Of a stretch of DNA of 64,000 bases, positions 13,701-24,941 are shown piece by piece. Origin of the DNA: Wuchereria bancrofti. Taxonomy: Eukaryota > Nematoda > Chromadorea > Rhabditida > Onchocercidae. The notes under the pieces were generated by a model that was given only the letters and a program-made list of their open reading frames with translations, was not told where the DNA came from and searched no databases. A program made the position numbers and the translations under genes. Within the stretch, counting starts at the first letter, position 1. Each line of letters begins with the position of its first letter. The stretch is from NCBI GenBank assembly GCA_005281725.1, contig SSBO01000012.1:16207048-16271047 (forward strand), in the 5' to 3' direction.

Positions 13701-16700
13701 GCTAGAAAATGTACGGCATGCTTTTTACTTTTAGTCACTTTTCAAAGTCTTGTTGCTGATATAACAGTGGAAGGTCAATAGTGATCAACAGTGCTTATGT
13801 TTACTAGTATTTGCACCATTTATCATAAACATTTCATACACGTGCTTCATCATGTGTTATGCGATATACAATGTAAAAGGTAAAATCAGATTTATTGATA
13901 CATACCTAGTGCATAAAAAAGAAGGCTTTCCAGGTACCAGGAAATGTACTTGCCAAATTTGAGCTTGAGCACATCCTTCTGGAGGGTCACTGCTTTGACG
14001 ATATGACAGGATCACCTCCGCGTGGTTTGCAATTTACTTTGGGCACACTAGTAAATCCGAGTCGTTATGACACAATTGTTATGGCTAATTTGGTAAGAAT
14101 TTTAATTTTTCGAAAACACATTAGAATTATGAAAAAAAGATAAGTGGGTTATGCAGGTCCAATAGTTTCTTTAATAGTTCAATTGAAGGAGTACAAGAAT
14201 TTTTGCGGTAATTATTACATTACAATACTATCTAAAAATGTTGGGTGATTTTTTTTTAATTGATTTTTGTTTCCCGGAATGGTTTGCCAGTGTTTTGGAT
14301 TTTACCTGTTTACTTTACTTTCGTTATTTTTATTCTCTTCTAGGATTGCTTTTATTTGCACGATAAATAAGTTCTTTTGTTCAGGGCTATTTCCAGTTAA
14401 AAGCTGATCCGGGTGCTTGGATTTTAAACCTTCGTGATGGTAAATCGAAGGATATCTACAACATTGTAAGGTAAGTAATTCATTATTTAATTTTATTGTT
14501 CATGTTTGTTTTGTGTTACCTGAAAGCTAACAAATATGAAGGTGCATAAATGATTTTTGTTTTCCGTTAGAAATTACTAGCAAATCGATAAGTGACTTTA
14601 ACTACAATTTTAAGTATAAAATAAGCGATTTTAACGGTGAAAAAAATTCATAAATAATTTATTTTAATGGGTAGAGGAGCGAGGATTAGCAGGTTACTTA
14701 TAACATAATTTATTCATCTTATTTAATAAGTTTGTTAATGTTGTAGTAAATTAAGTATTTATGATGATGCAAAATGTTTATGCAGTCATGTAAATACGGA
14801 ATCGGAAGATGAGGACGGAATAAATGTGCTAATCGATTCATTCAGTGGTCGAACAATTCGTGTTCGTGTCGCCAAGAAAAAAGGGAAGGAAAAGGAGAAT
14901 TTACTAAGTGAGGGAAAATCGGAAGGAGAGAGTGAGGACCATCACTCTGTTTGGAGCAGCATATCGACGACGTACGTCGTATCTAAGATTAGAAATTATT
15001 TAGAAGAATTCTAATAGATTTCTAGAATTTTGTTAGAAGTCACCTTTCTTATTAGAGGCCAGCTTATTCGTTACCGTGAAGTCTGAACCTAAAATTTGCT
15101 AATAAGGTTAGCCATTTAAATCTTTCACAACTTATTCAAATTTTCTTTCCAGAAGTATAAGTGGTGGTGAAAAACATGATGCCATCAATATTTTTTCGTT
15201 AGCATCGGGACATTTATATGAACGTTTCCTGCGAATCATGATTTTGAGCGTAATGAAACATACGAAACATCCCGTCAATTTCTGGCTACTTAAAAATTAC
15301 TTGTCACCTAATTTTAAAGTTAGTTGATTTTTGTATAAGCACACTTTAAGTTGATATAATCAATCATATTTTGGTTAGTTTCTGAGCGATTTATTCCAGG
15401 AAACATTGCCTCAAATGGCTAAGCATTATGGTTTCAAGTATGAGTTTATAGAATACCGTTGGCCACGTTGGTTACATCAGCAAACTGAAAAGCAACGCGT
15501 CATGTGGGGGTAAGATATATTAGAAGAATAAAACTGATCAATCCTCGAGAGATTTAACAATGTTAGAAATGAACTAAAAACGAGGGAACATTAATTTTAC
15601 GCATTTATTTCATTTAGATTGCTGGTTAAGTCGTTTTCTTACGATTTCATGAGTTTTAACCAAGTTTGTCGAAACTGATATATAAAACTCTATTCCTTTT
15701 TAGTTTGCTTTTTTTTAAAGGAGTGCATTGTGACACAGAGTATGCCTTTGCAGATACAAAATACTTTTCTTGGATGTTCTGTTTCCGTTAGGTGTACGGA
15801 AAATAATTTTTGTTGACGCGGATCAAATAGTTCGAACAGATTTGATGGAACTGATGGAGTTGGATTTGGGAGGTGCTCCATATGGTTTCACGCCATTCTG
15901 TGATAGCAGAACATCGATGGATGGTTTCAGGTTCTGGAAAAAGGGTTACTGGGCTAATCATCTTGCTGGTCGCAAATATCATATTAGGTTATTTTTTAAC
16001 ATTTCTTCTGTGCCTTATATTTTTAATACCTACTTTGTAATTTGTTAATAAATGGGTTAATAAAAAAAGTGCGTTTTAATTTCTAGTGCACTTTATGTAA
16101 TCGATCTGGTCAAATTTCGTCAGGTAGCTGCTGGTGATCGCTTACGTGGTCAATATCAAGGATTGAGTGCTGATCCGAATAGCCTTTCAAATCTTGATCA
16201 GGTGACTTTTTTCTTTCTTAATTCTGTCTTGACCGATTTTCATTTCCTAATATGTTGTTTTTCCCCTAATATTGCCGTGTCTACAGGACTTACCAAATAA
16301 TATGATCCACCAAGTGCGCATTAAATCATTGCCGCAAGAATGGCTTTGGTGTGAAACATGGTGTGACGATGCTTCGAAAGAAAAGGCAAAAACGATTGAT
16401 TTGGTTTGTTGTTAGTTCTATTTGAATAAGATTTTTAGTCAGTCTGAATAAGGTTCTTTTCAGTCTGCTACAATTAATAAATTTAAATCATTTACAACTA
16501 ACGTCTTTTAAATTTACTTTTTTCTCCCATATGTTCATTATTTGCTTTCTGTTCGTTCTTATAAACATTTTTTCCCATGGATACCTTCGCGGAGATAGCT
16601 GAAGTTTTGTTTATGTGCACTTTGTCCAAATGATTTTCCAAAAAGATTGTTTGACTCTTAGCGAAATTTTCTCGGAACATGGACTTTGACCACGTCCATG

Positions 16701-16909
16701 TTAAAACTGCGACAGCTTTATGCTATTTCATCTTTTAGTGCAACAATCCCCAAACTAAGGAACCGAAACTTGATTCAGCCATGCGAATTATTCCCGAGTG
16801 GAAAGATTATGATGCTGAGATAAAGGCATTATTTGATATAAGATCAAAAAATCATACGGGAAAAACGAAGTCTGGGCATGAAGGAACTGATAAACACACC
16901 GAGCTGTAA
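4742..16909 (+). CDS. uggt-1: UDP-glucose:glycoprotein glucosyltransferase, complete, 31 exons
   Basis: ER-lumen sensor that reglucosylates misfolded N-glycoproteins so that calnexin/calreticulin rebind them. Exons: 4742-4872, 5078-5166, 5666-5796, 6049-6152, 6218-6395, 6593-6692, 6810-6891, 7206-7443, 7572-7742, 7977-8063, 8283-8402, 8773-8858, 9123-9258, 9702-9911, 10441-10569, 10867-11050, 11372-11514, 11815-11979, 12274-12492, 12692-12837, 13045-13227, 13518-13710, 13934-14092, 14385-14470, 14786-14971, 15153-15318, 15400-15509, 15754-15987, 16087-16201, 16287-16403, 16739-16909. The sum is 4569 nt, 1522 aa, close to human UGGT1. It has a hydrophobic signal peptide ([13 protein letters not shown]), then the thioredoxin-like region (for example FFINGI), then the GT24 catalytic domain from about residue 1220 with [14 protein letters not shown], the metal-binding VDADQ (about D1332/D1334), [10 protein letters not shown] and [15 protein letters not shown]. 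It ends HTEL, a KDEL-type retrieval signal. All junctions are GT-AG and in frame. Confidence 0.97.
5925..5977. repeat. Short direct repeat in UGGT intron 3
   Basis: ATGTCAGCTGTTAAG occurs twice about 30 bp apart (near 5928 and 5958), with a partial TGTTAAGGAAA copy between. It is intronic and local, and no function is suggested. Confidence 0.7.
8185..8234. repeat. Three-copy tandem repeat in UGGT intron 10
   Basis: Three adjacent copies of TTTTTCTTATTAAAT(AAT), unit about 16-18 bp, lie just upstream of the exon beginning at 8283. The pyrimidine-rich units may be neutral or may sit near the branch region. Confidence 0.8.
9295..9373. repeat. Long near-perfect inverted repeat (hairpin) in UGGT intron 13
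   Basis: The left arm 9295-9328 begins CCCAAATTTTTGCTTTC and the right arm 9339-9373 ends GCAAAAATTTGGG. The arms are reverse complements over about 33 bp, with a single C/T difference plus one extra base near the loop. The loop is about 10 nt (9329-9338). The RNA would fold into a long hairpin inside the 443-nt intron 9259-9701. It could be a palindromic element remnant or a small-RNA precursor. Confidence 0.85.
10040..10096. repeat. Direct repeat of 23 bp in UGGT intron 14
   Basis: GTTGCATCTCTAGCTCTTTA plus TTC occurs at 10040-10062 and again at 10074-10096, separated by 11 bp. This is a simple local duplication within the intron 9912-10440. Confidence 0.85.
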
Positions 16910-18425
16910 ATTACTGTGTTTGTTGGTGGTATCAGAATTGTTCTCCATAAATGGTGCTCTTCTAAATTTTTACTATGCGTGAGACTCCTCCTCAGCCATG
17001 TAGAAAGATCTGCACTATAGGTCTTCAAATCAAGGTAAATTAAGGGAATAGTGTCTGTGGAAAATATATTGTTTTCATGTTTTAGTCGTGTTGTATGAAG
17101 TAAACGAAATATTTCAGTTTTATTATAATAGTTCAGTCTTTGTTTTGTCATGCGTGATGGTTCGGTTTTCTCTTTCCAATAAAATATATTATTTACAATA
17201 AAAGGTACTTCTTGTTTTTGAATTATGGTTTCGGGAATAGAGGATGTGGATAAAATATGAATAATTTAGATATGGCATTTTATATTCCTAGTGAAGATCT
17301 TTCATTCTTTTTATTTATGAAATGGATTCTGTATTTTTCATGTATTTATGTAACACGGTGATTTTTCTTCTAGTTTTTAGAATCGTTGTCTCAACAACAG
17401 CATAATCAGGGCGGATTGAGTGAAATACATAAACATTGTAAGCTTCATTTAAGAACCTAGTACTTGTTTCTATACTGTGGATAATTGCGTTATTGATATT
17501 AAATTCACTGAATGTTCAGGTATGTTTGAACTGATTATGCTAGTCTTGAGCATCTGCATTATTTATACTGTTAAAGTTTGTTATATGTAATGGTACTCTT
17601 AGTTTAATTATTCATTATGGTTTTAATTTTTGATTTATGGAATAATCACTTGAGATCATATATCTTTTCAGTTCTCTTTTTTGAAATGCTCCCTACTGTG
17701 CGTAAATTTCTGGGTCTATTAAGATCTTTTAGATTCTGTAAATTATATTTTGAAAAGCCGACCTTTCGATTTACTAATAAATTTTATCTTAATTTCTGAC
17801 TTGCTGATTTGTTGCTGCTTCTGTTACTAATGTTATCCGGTAACCTCTGAGAGCATTTGATGACTTTCGGAAGCTAACTACTGGATAATGAAGGCAAATC
17901 GATACTTTTTTCTTTTTTGCATGGTTCATTATCCATTCCGCCATATTTTCGAGTTTTCCACGTATTCCATGTTAAGACGTCCTGAATTTGTTATGATTTA
18001 GTACTAAATTTTGGTTATTTTATTGTGCACTTTTCAAGTTCTAGATTCACTGTATCTTAACGAAAGATATTTCAATGATAGTAATAGCAGAGTGCCCGAG
18101 ATGCTATAGTTCTCGATCACTGTCATATTTTGTTGCTGGTTTATGGGGATAAACTCTTTCTGTTGTTTGTCCAAATTTAGTTTCAATCCATAAGAGTTTT
18201 CGCAACTTTGTTATGCTGAAATATTTTGTTGTATATGTGTTACAGTTTTGAACATTCTGTAATATTTTTAAACCACTTTTGTTCATTTGCTTATTAACAG
18301 TATTACTTTCGGAGCTCAACATTTCTTTGATTTCTAATCCATCGGGAACTGCTTTTGCCTTCCGATTTCGCATCATTGACTAAACATTCTTTAAAGTTTC
18401 ATTATCATCGTGAAGTAATGATTTA
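16910..18425. other. UGGT 3' region and spacer
   Basis: A poly(A) signal AATAAA lies at 17178-17183, 270 bp after the UGGT stop. An exon-like piece follows at about 17376-17442: CTTCTAG acceptor, an open frame starting FLESLSQQQHNQGG, then a GTAAGC donor. It does not join in frame to the final UGGT exon in a useful way, so I leave it unassigned. Nothing else was recognised. Confidence 0.5.
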
Positions 18426-18433
18426 GTTGTCTT

Positions 18434-19547
18434 ATGTCAACGAGAATATATCGTTTATGGCAACCGGGAAATCCGAACATACGAGTGTTTTTGCCCGATT
18501 TCTGGATGAAAGTAGTCGATCCTTACCCTGTTCGTTTGCCTAAACATGTTGTTAAATTCGAAGTTGACAAAAGGTTTGTTATATTTGATAATACTTTTTT
18601 GATAATAGAACTGGTTTACTTCTTAAATAATTGAATTCCGATGAATAATTTTTTATACAGGATGACGAGACACGATGTTAGAGAATATTTGGAGAAAATA
18701 TACAACCTCCCAGTTCGTGAAGTGCGCACCTTGGTAAATTTCCTTTGGTCTACCGGATTTCAATAAATTTTATTCCCTGTTCATCCTTCCTGCAGTGTTT
18801 GGCTGCTGTAACTGTTCTTTTCTGCTTTAACCTTTTCTTCCGTTTCCCTGCTTTCCAAGCTCTCCAATCGGTTTGTTTTATTTAAAGTTGCATTTCAAGT
18901 GTCTACTAACGAGAGTCATTCCTCTTCTCTATCGTAGACTTTCAGGTAAAAACCGGTCAAATAACGTATGATTTTCCGCTCGATAAAGAAAAGCGAAGAG
19001 CTTTGTGGAAAGAAGACGATAAGAAATATGCATACGTTTTTATGGTAATTGCAGTGTCAACCTTATTATCTCTTTATGGAATAGTTGAATTGAAATTACA
19101 TTACTCGAAATTTGTTTCACAATTTATTTCCTTGTTTTTCGGGCAAACGATCGTATTCACTATCGGCGTTTATATTGGTTTGTATAATATGATAGTTGAT
19201 GAAAGATTCAGCCATTTAATTGTTCAAAATTTTTATCCTTTATTTCAATCGCCATTTTTTATTATTTTTGCTTCTATTATTTCCTATTTTTCATTTGTTA
19301 TGTTTTACATTTGTTTCTTCATTTTCATTGTTTCCTACTTCTTTTACCTTTGGTTTAACATTGGTTTTTTATTCTATTTTTGCAAAGAGTATTGCAGAGG
19401 AAAGGATTCGAATTTCAATTTCCAAATGTATTCGAAAAATGTGAAGAACAAGAAATGTGGGATAAGATGAAACAAAAGATGCCGGATGTAACAAATGCCG
19501 AGTATATTAATCGCGATCGCGATGGCGTGGGGAGATTCATACCTTAG
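18434..19547 (+). CDS. mrpl-23: Mitochondrial large-subunit ribosomal protein L23
   Basis: Exons 18434-18573, 18661-18733, 18946-19044 and 19398-19547 give 462 nt, 153 aa. The N-terminus IYRLWQPGNPNIRVFLPDFW, then MTRHDVREYLEKIYNLPVRE and a late FEFQFPNVF, match metazoan mL23 (uL23m), a protein near the peptide exit tunnel of the mitoribosome. A GATTTAG acceptor seven bases before the ATG suggests spliced-leader trans-splicing. The third intron (19045-19397) stays open in the upstream frame and would encode a strongly hydrophobic tail if retained; see findings. UGGT lies 1.5 kb upstream on the same strand, which is too far for me to claim an operon. Confidence 0.94.
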
Positions 19548-19592
19548 ATTATCAGTCATGTTTTGTTTGCTTTATTAACATTATCTCAGCTT

Positions 19593-20110
19593 AGTTTGTC
19601 TTCTATGAGGAATTTTTGCCAAAAAGTTTTGTCAAAATGAAAACCTTATTAAAAGAATTTTGGAACGTTGCGATTGCTGCCGGTAAGATTTTTATTGCGT
19701 TCTTCCTTTTTCATTGATGTTATAAATGTGTATTGTGTGGGTTTTTGAAATCTGATGAAATCATGGACGTTTAATAAACTGTCAGAATAATTCTAAATGT
19801 GTGCAGAAGGAATTTATGCTTTGTTCTGTTATGTCCAAATACTTTTATCTTTCGACTAATTCCAACAAATTAATTTCATACTTTTAGTCACTCACACCAA
19901 ATACTTGGGGTCTTTTTTTCCTGATGGGATGAAATTTCTTTATATATAGAAGTATGAAATATGAATCAAGAATTTCCAAATGAAGTTGCTGGCCAAACAG
20001 CATTAACTTGAGGGAAGTGGAAGATTGGAAACCTGGAGGTCGTGGGGAGAGATTATATGTAATAAGCAGCAATTCAGTAATTTTAAAGAACTGGTTTTTG
20101 TTCATTAGAT
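19593..20110 (+). other. Unassigned coding-like fragments between mrpl-23 and PrimPol
   Basis: After a CTTAG acceptor at 19592 a short exon-like piece contains MKTLLKEFWNVAIAA and ends at a GTAAGA donor (19682). A second piece (about 19889 on) continues in phase as VTHTKYLGSFFPDGMKFLY and then stops. Further on, near 20011-20050, one frame reads GKWKIGNLEVVGRDYM. The order and residue pattern faintly recall mitochondrial inner-membrane peptidase subunit 2 (IMMP2: hydrophobic N-terminus, then W-K-V-x-N-F-E-V-x-x-G-D), but stops interrupt it and the catalytic Ser and Lys segments are not visible. It could be a gene relic or chance. Confidence 0.25.
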
Positions 20111-20370
20111 TTTCAGTGTTTCACTCTTCATTGTGTTTAACAACACATTCATTGCAATAAAACATTTGCTACAAAACTTTCCTGATTTGTACAGCATGAG
20201 AGAACAAAATATCTTATGAATGATTGAGCCGATTCCCGTGCTGTTTTGAATATTTTCTTCTTACTGACTGTCGTAACTCCTTGTTCATTTTGAGTCAACC
20301 GATATGGTATATTTTATATGCGATAATTTAATTGACACACCTTGTCTAATGAAATAGTTGAAGCTGCAGG

Positions 20371-23300
20371 ATGAATAACTTGGGGAAACCGAACTTAGTT
20401 GATGATAATGAAACGTGGTTTTATGGGGTGCATCACAGGAATGAACAAACTGAGCTTGTAGGTGAGACTGTTTCGAATAAAATACAGGTAATTTTCTCAA
20501 AACTGTTAAATCTGATGGAAGGACTGAGAGCATTAAATTGTGTTAAAATTGGAATGTTGAGTTATTGTTCGGTAACTTATTTTGGCTTTCGTTTTTAAAT
20601 ATAAGTGTTATTAAACCTCGTGCAAGATGTTCTTCTTGTTGATATAATAACAGAAGAGGAATTTGAACCTCTCAAACTGATACATGTTATCATTTTGAAT
20701 TCTAATCATGATACTTATTAAGAAGCAAAAACCGAAACGAAGTCTTTTCGAAGATTCATTGGGTTGTTTTGTGGTTTACAAGCGACAAAATGATGCGCTA
20801 CAAAAGTGTGACCAAAAAGGACCCATGGCACGAGTGTTTGCATTCGAATATTCCGCTGATCATCCAGGTTGGTAAAAGTGAATATACTTTTAACTAAAAG
20901 CTTTGAAAGTCGTTCCTGAAGTGTTATATATAACTCTTAAAATTTGTAAAATTGCCTAGTACCGAATGAGTGGTTTCAGTTATGTAAAAACAAATGGTAT
21001 TTCAGAATTTACATAAAACTCCAGTTTTTATGTGCCATCTGAATGCATGGCGAGGCTGATTCACCATCTTTCTGGACTAGGAATAGTTTTCTTTCTTTTT
21101 ATTCGAATCTTCGCATGTGGTCTCTTCACACATTATTTTCTAATGTTCATTTGTATAGATAAGTACTTTTTTAGTTAATAAAATTCTATGCAGGACAGAG
21201 GAAGTATCTTGTATCGACAGTAGAACGATTCTGGCAGTGGTACAAGAAACAATACAACGTTTCATTTTACGAATTAATACCACAAAATCGTCCTGCTCAT
21301 CTCTACTTTGATCTTGAATTTTATCGTGATACGAACCCGAATATTAAAGAGGCGAACTTGATTAAAGATTTTAATGACTGCGTTAGTGAGGTGTTCACGG
21401 AAATGTTTGGCGTTAACCTGAATGCAGAAAAAGTTGGTACTTGGCATTTTTATCCTCCTCGTTGCTAAGCTCCTCGCAATGGATATCTTCTGAGATTTGA
21501 ACTCTGAATTATTTCTTTTTAATTGTTAGATATTGATATTTGCCATAATCGAGTAGGTAATGTCACGGAAGGGTTTAGCAGAAAGAATACTACAATAAAT
21601 TAAACAGTAATCAACACTAATATAACTGTTCAGCAGTAATGAGTGATCATAATTATATTGAGTCATTGCAGGAAATGTTGGTGCTTGATGCTTCAACAAG
21701 TACCAAATTTAGTGAACATATTGTCGTTCATTTGGTCGATAACCGTTTATTTCCATCTAACATTTCTATGAGATCCTTTATACAACAACTGAAGGAAAAA
21801 ATGTTGTCATCTGGTCGATGTTTAGTTTGGAATGCGGATGCTACCAAACGGATGACATTGTTTGATGTAACTGTTTACTCAGCGTAAGTTTAAATTAGTC
21901 ATATAGTTTTAAATTAGAATAGTATGCAGTGAGAAACGTATCAGGTTATAATAAAAACTTGAATGGGGCAGTCTTTATATTAGTTTACTTTAAATCGTTG
22001 TTTTAAAAAACTAGAAGGAAAACGAAGATTTTCGTTTTACCTAAAAAAATTTGTAGCAAATAATAATGTGATCAGAAAACGAAGGTGTACCTATTAAATG
22101 TCCCTGAGATGGAACCTTTAATTCAATCTTCTAGTGTAAAATTTTATGTTGAATTGTTTGGATAAGAAATATTGTTCTAATCTAAATTATTCTTTTCTTA
22201 TATCAGTTAGTTTTGGAGTTCTTACAGCTTAGCAGACCTTTTGTGATTGACAATATCGCTGATCAGCTTAACAGTGTGTTTTATTCCCTAAAACGCTGAA
22301 ATATTTCTGACAAATTTTTGTATTCATTAGTGTGGGAATAAGTAGTTTTCGCTTACTGCTCAGTGGATTTTTGTTGGCCTTTGTATGAAACCCCATCTCA
22401 TTTTCATTTAGTAATAGAAAGTATTCTTTTCAGAAATCGTAATTTTCGTTTGTACTTGTCGTCAAAATTGGGAAAAAGCAGCCCCTTAATACTTGCGCAA
22501 CGTTGTAATTTTTATGCCCACAGGAAATACCTTACAAGAAAACAAATTTTTCTCGATTCATTAGTTGTACCTGCCAGGTACAACACTTCGGAAATCTTTT
22601 ATATCCCAATAGCTAAGAATGAGAAATATCCGTGTATTCAAAAGACAGAGCCAGAAATGCTTGCACTTCCCACACGAGGTATATTTTGAAATCAAACTAA
22701 AAGATCAGGATAGTATTCAGCAGATTTGCGTTATTTCACTGCGACTTTGTTATGCTCCCGTATTTGTAATTAATTTTTATTATCTATTAGGTAGAATACT
22801 TCGGAAAAGCACTATAGACACCTGAAAACTTTTTTTTTTCTTTTTTGAACATTAAGAAACATTAAGCACTCAGAATGATTCCTGTTGTTCCTCACTTATT
22901 TGGCTTGATTCAAGAAAGGAATAAATACTAAGACACAAGAAATGGTTTTAGTTGTTTTGTTAGTAGTTCTTCAACGACCATTTATTACTGATTAATTATA
23001 AGTAGTTCAGTTCGTGCATCAAGTGGAAGGGTGGATTGCATGATTGGTCGTGGAGCAACTTCACCTTTTCCCATATTGGACCAACATATCATTGCCATAA
23101 ACAGGTGCGCTTTCAAATACTTGTTAGTGCTTAATCCTCTTATTTCTTTGAATTGACAAATATGCTTCAGAAGATGGAAGGATAATGCATCCATTCGACA
23201 GTGGAAGTTATCAGTGAATAAATTTACAATGTCCCGACATATTATTTATTATGTATGTTATAAGTTTAAAAAGGTTTTTCTTGTTCCGACATCACTTCAT

Positions 23301-24166
23301 TTTTATAGTAGAATAAGTGCAAGGAATTAATCTTACTAACCGAGTGTTATTTTTATAAAGAACATTGTGAAGAAAGTTAAGCAGAGTTTTTTCAAGATAA
23401 CATTTTTTTACATAGGGTGAAGCTATTTTTTTAGATTTCAAATTGCCGTTATTGTTTTAATATTGGCCGAGAACACCGAAGTAACGGAGTATTTTGGATT
23501 GCGGATTTAGGTAAATTACACTGTTTTCAAAAATGTTTTGATGTCGATTGCAATGGTATCAGTTCGAATTATTTTCCTTTGCCGAATTTTGTCTGCACTT
23601 TTTTACGATGTACAAAAGGTAGAAATTTTATTCGTTCCTTTTTCTGTTTCTCACCATATTGTCTATTTTTCATCTTTTATTCATTTTGAACTAGATCTGT
23701 AAGATTCTTCGTTTTGTCATAAACCTGAAGTTCTGATTAATCAGTTAATCATTTATTGAACTCGTTTAGTTTCATGATTTCAATATTCTTTTGTTTTCTA
23801 ATTCAGAGTCAACCATATATATATCAAAGAAATTTACTTGAATTTTGAAATTTAAACGGTGTCACTTATTTTCGCAGTTTTCTTTCAGCAATTACTTCTA
23901 TAGATCTGGCGTTGGAATCCAATAAAATTAATATACAATCAGAGGTTGAAGATCAAACAGGTGAGGTGGATAGTATGTCAAAGCAGCTGTTGCTCGATGT
24001 AATAAGAGAAGCAAGAGCAGTGAATGAGACTGAAGTTCAGAAACGTACGTTAACAACTGGTTATCGATATACCACTCCAGAAATGGGAGAGCTGCAAAAT
24101 AGTCGGAATTTGTTTGAATTAACGGATGAGGAATTACTGGACGCTTTTGCTTCAGTAAAAAATTAA
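20371..24166 (+). CDS. PRIMPOL: PrimPol-type primase-polymerase, complete, 9 exons
   Basis: An archaeo-eukaryotic primase superfamily enzyme that re-primes stalled replication forks in nucleus and mitochondria. Exons: 20371-20487, 20723-20867, 21194-21432, 21672-21883, 22434-22678, 23011-23104, 23171-23252, 23435-23618, 23889-24166. The sum is 1596 nt, 531 aa (human about 560). Motif I is LYFDLEF (D127, E129), motif II KFSEH (S181, H183), motif III LFDVTVY (D232), followed by NRNFRLY. The zinc finger is intact: C385-x6-H392 in CFNIGREH and C412-x4-C417 in KCFDVDC. The C-terminus LTDEELLDAFASV resembles an acidic RPA-binding motif. A GCTGCAG acceptor precedes the ATG by one base, consistent with trans-splicing. 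All junctions are GT-AG and in frame, and all metal ligands are present, so it is probably active. Confidence 0.95.
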
Positions 24167-24526
24167 TTATAGTTTAATTATCACTGAATTTTTTTGCGTG
24201 GTACCGCTGTAGTATTATGTAGCTGTTGCAGTGGTAATAATGTACTTCTGTTATAGTTCTATATTTTTGATTGCCATGTAACGTAGTTTAAACAACGTTG
24301 ACATATTGAAGTTCTTCAAAGGGTCGCATATGTATTTGCGAAGTAATTTGTGATTACTGTGCTCACTTATCTTTTATTTCAAGCTGTTTAATTCCTTTTT
24401 TCTTTCCTTTTTTTTGTACATTATTATCTTTATTTGTTACTTTCATTGTTTGAATCAGTTAGTTATTACATATAAGTATTTCTGTTTTTGGGGCGAGCTT
24501 CCTGATGTCTTGTACTGGGTACGAAT

Positions 24527-24941
24527 AATGTATTCAGGAGGGTTTTTTTTTTTTTTTGTGAAACCTGCTTTGGGATTCTTACTAACAGAAGGTGATTTTA
24601 ACTTTGTTGTGAATTATTTCCGTTAAAGAAAATATATTATTTATTCAGTAGTGCAACACCTGCACTGCTTTCATTTCGTGAGAAAACTTAAAATAATAAA
24701 TGGAATGCATGAAATAAAAGGAGAGGTGCGAATAAAATTATTTTGCGGATTCTTACATTCTCATTTTAGAATCTTGCGAGACCTAAAATTCTCATTTTAG
24801 AATCTTCCGAGACCTATGAAGTAATGCTAATGATGCATATTATAACATTATAACATCACACGGAAGCATTTGTTGGTATGTATTCGGGAGGGTTTTTTTT
24901 GTGAAACCTGCTTCGAAATTCTTACTAACAGAAGGTGATTA
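24527..24941. repeat. 65-70-bp segment present twice, about 350 bp apart
   Basis: The segment at about 24527-24597 (TGTATTCAGGAGGG, a T-run, GTGAAACCTGCTT, then CTTACTAACAGAAGGTGATT) recurs at about 24877-24941 with TGTATTCGGGAGGG, a shorter T-run and two or three substitutions. The T-run differs by roughly 7-9 bases. This is a recent local duplication or two copies of a small non-coding element. Confidence 0.85.
24757..24816. repeat. Two-copy 29-bp tandem repeat
   Basis: ATTCTCATTTTAGAATCTTG plus CGAGACCTA at 24757-24785 is repeated at 24788-24816 with one G/C difference. Each unit contains a small palindrome (ATTCTC...GAAT). It lies between the two copies of the larger 65-70-bp duplication. 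Confidence 0.9.

Noticed and set aside
17376..17445. Alternative 3' exon of UGGT
   Set aside because: Joining it to exon 30 would remove the conserved end and HTEL retrieval signal; the final exon at 16739-16909 matches the family fully.
22985..23194. 69-codon minus-strand frame
   Set aside because: It overlaps two PrimPol exons (23011-23104, 23171-23252) whose plus-strand reading matches the family; this is an antisense shadow.
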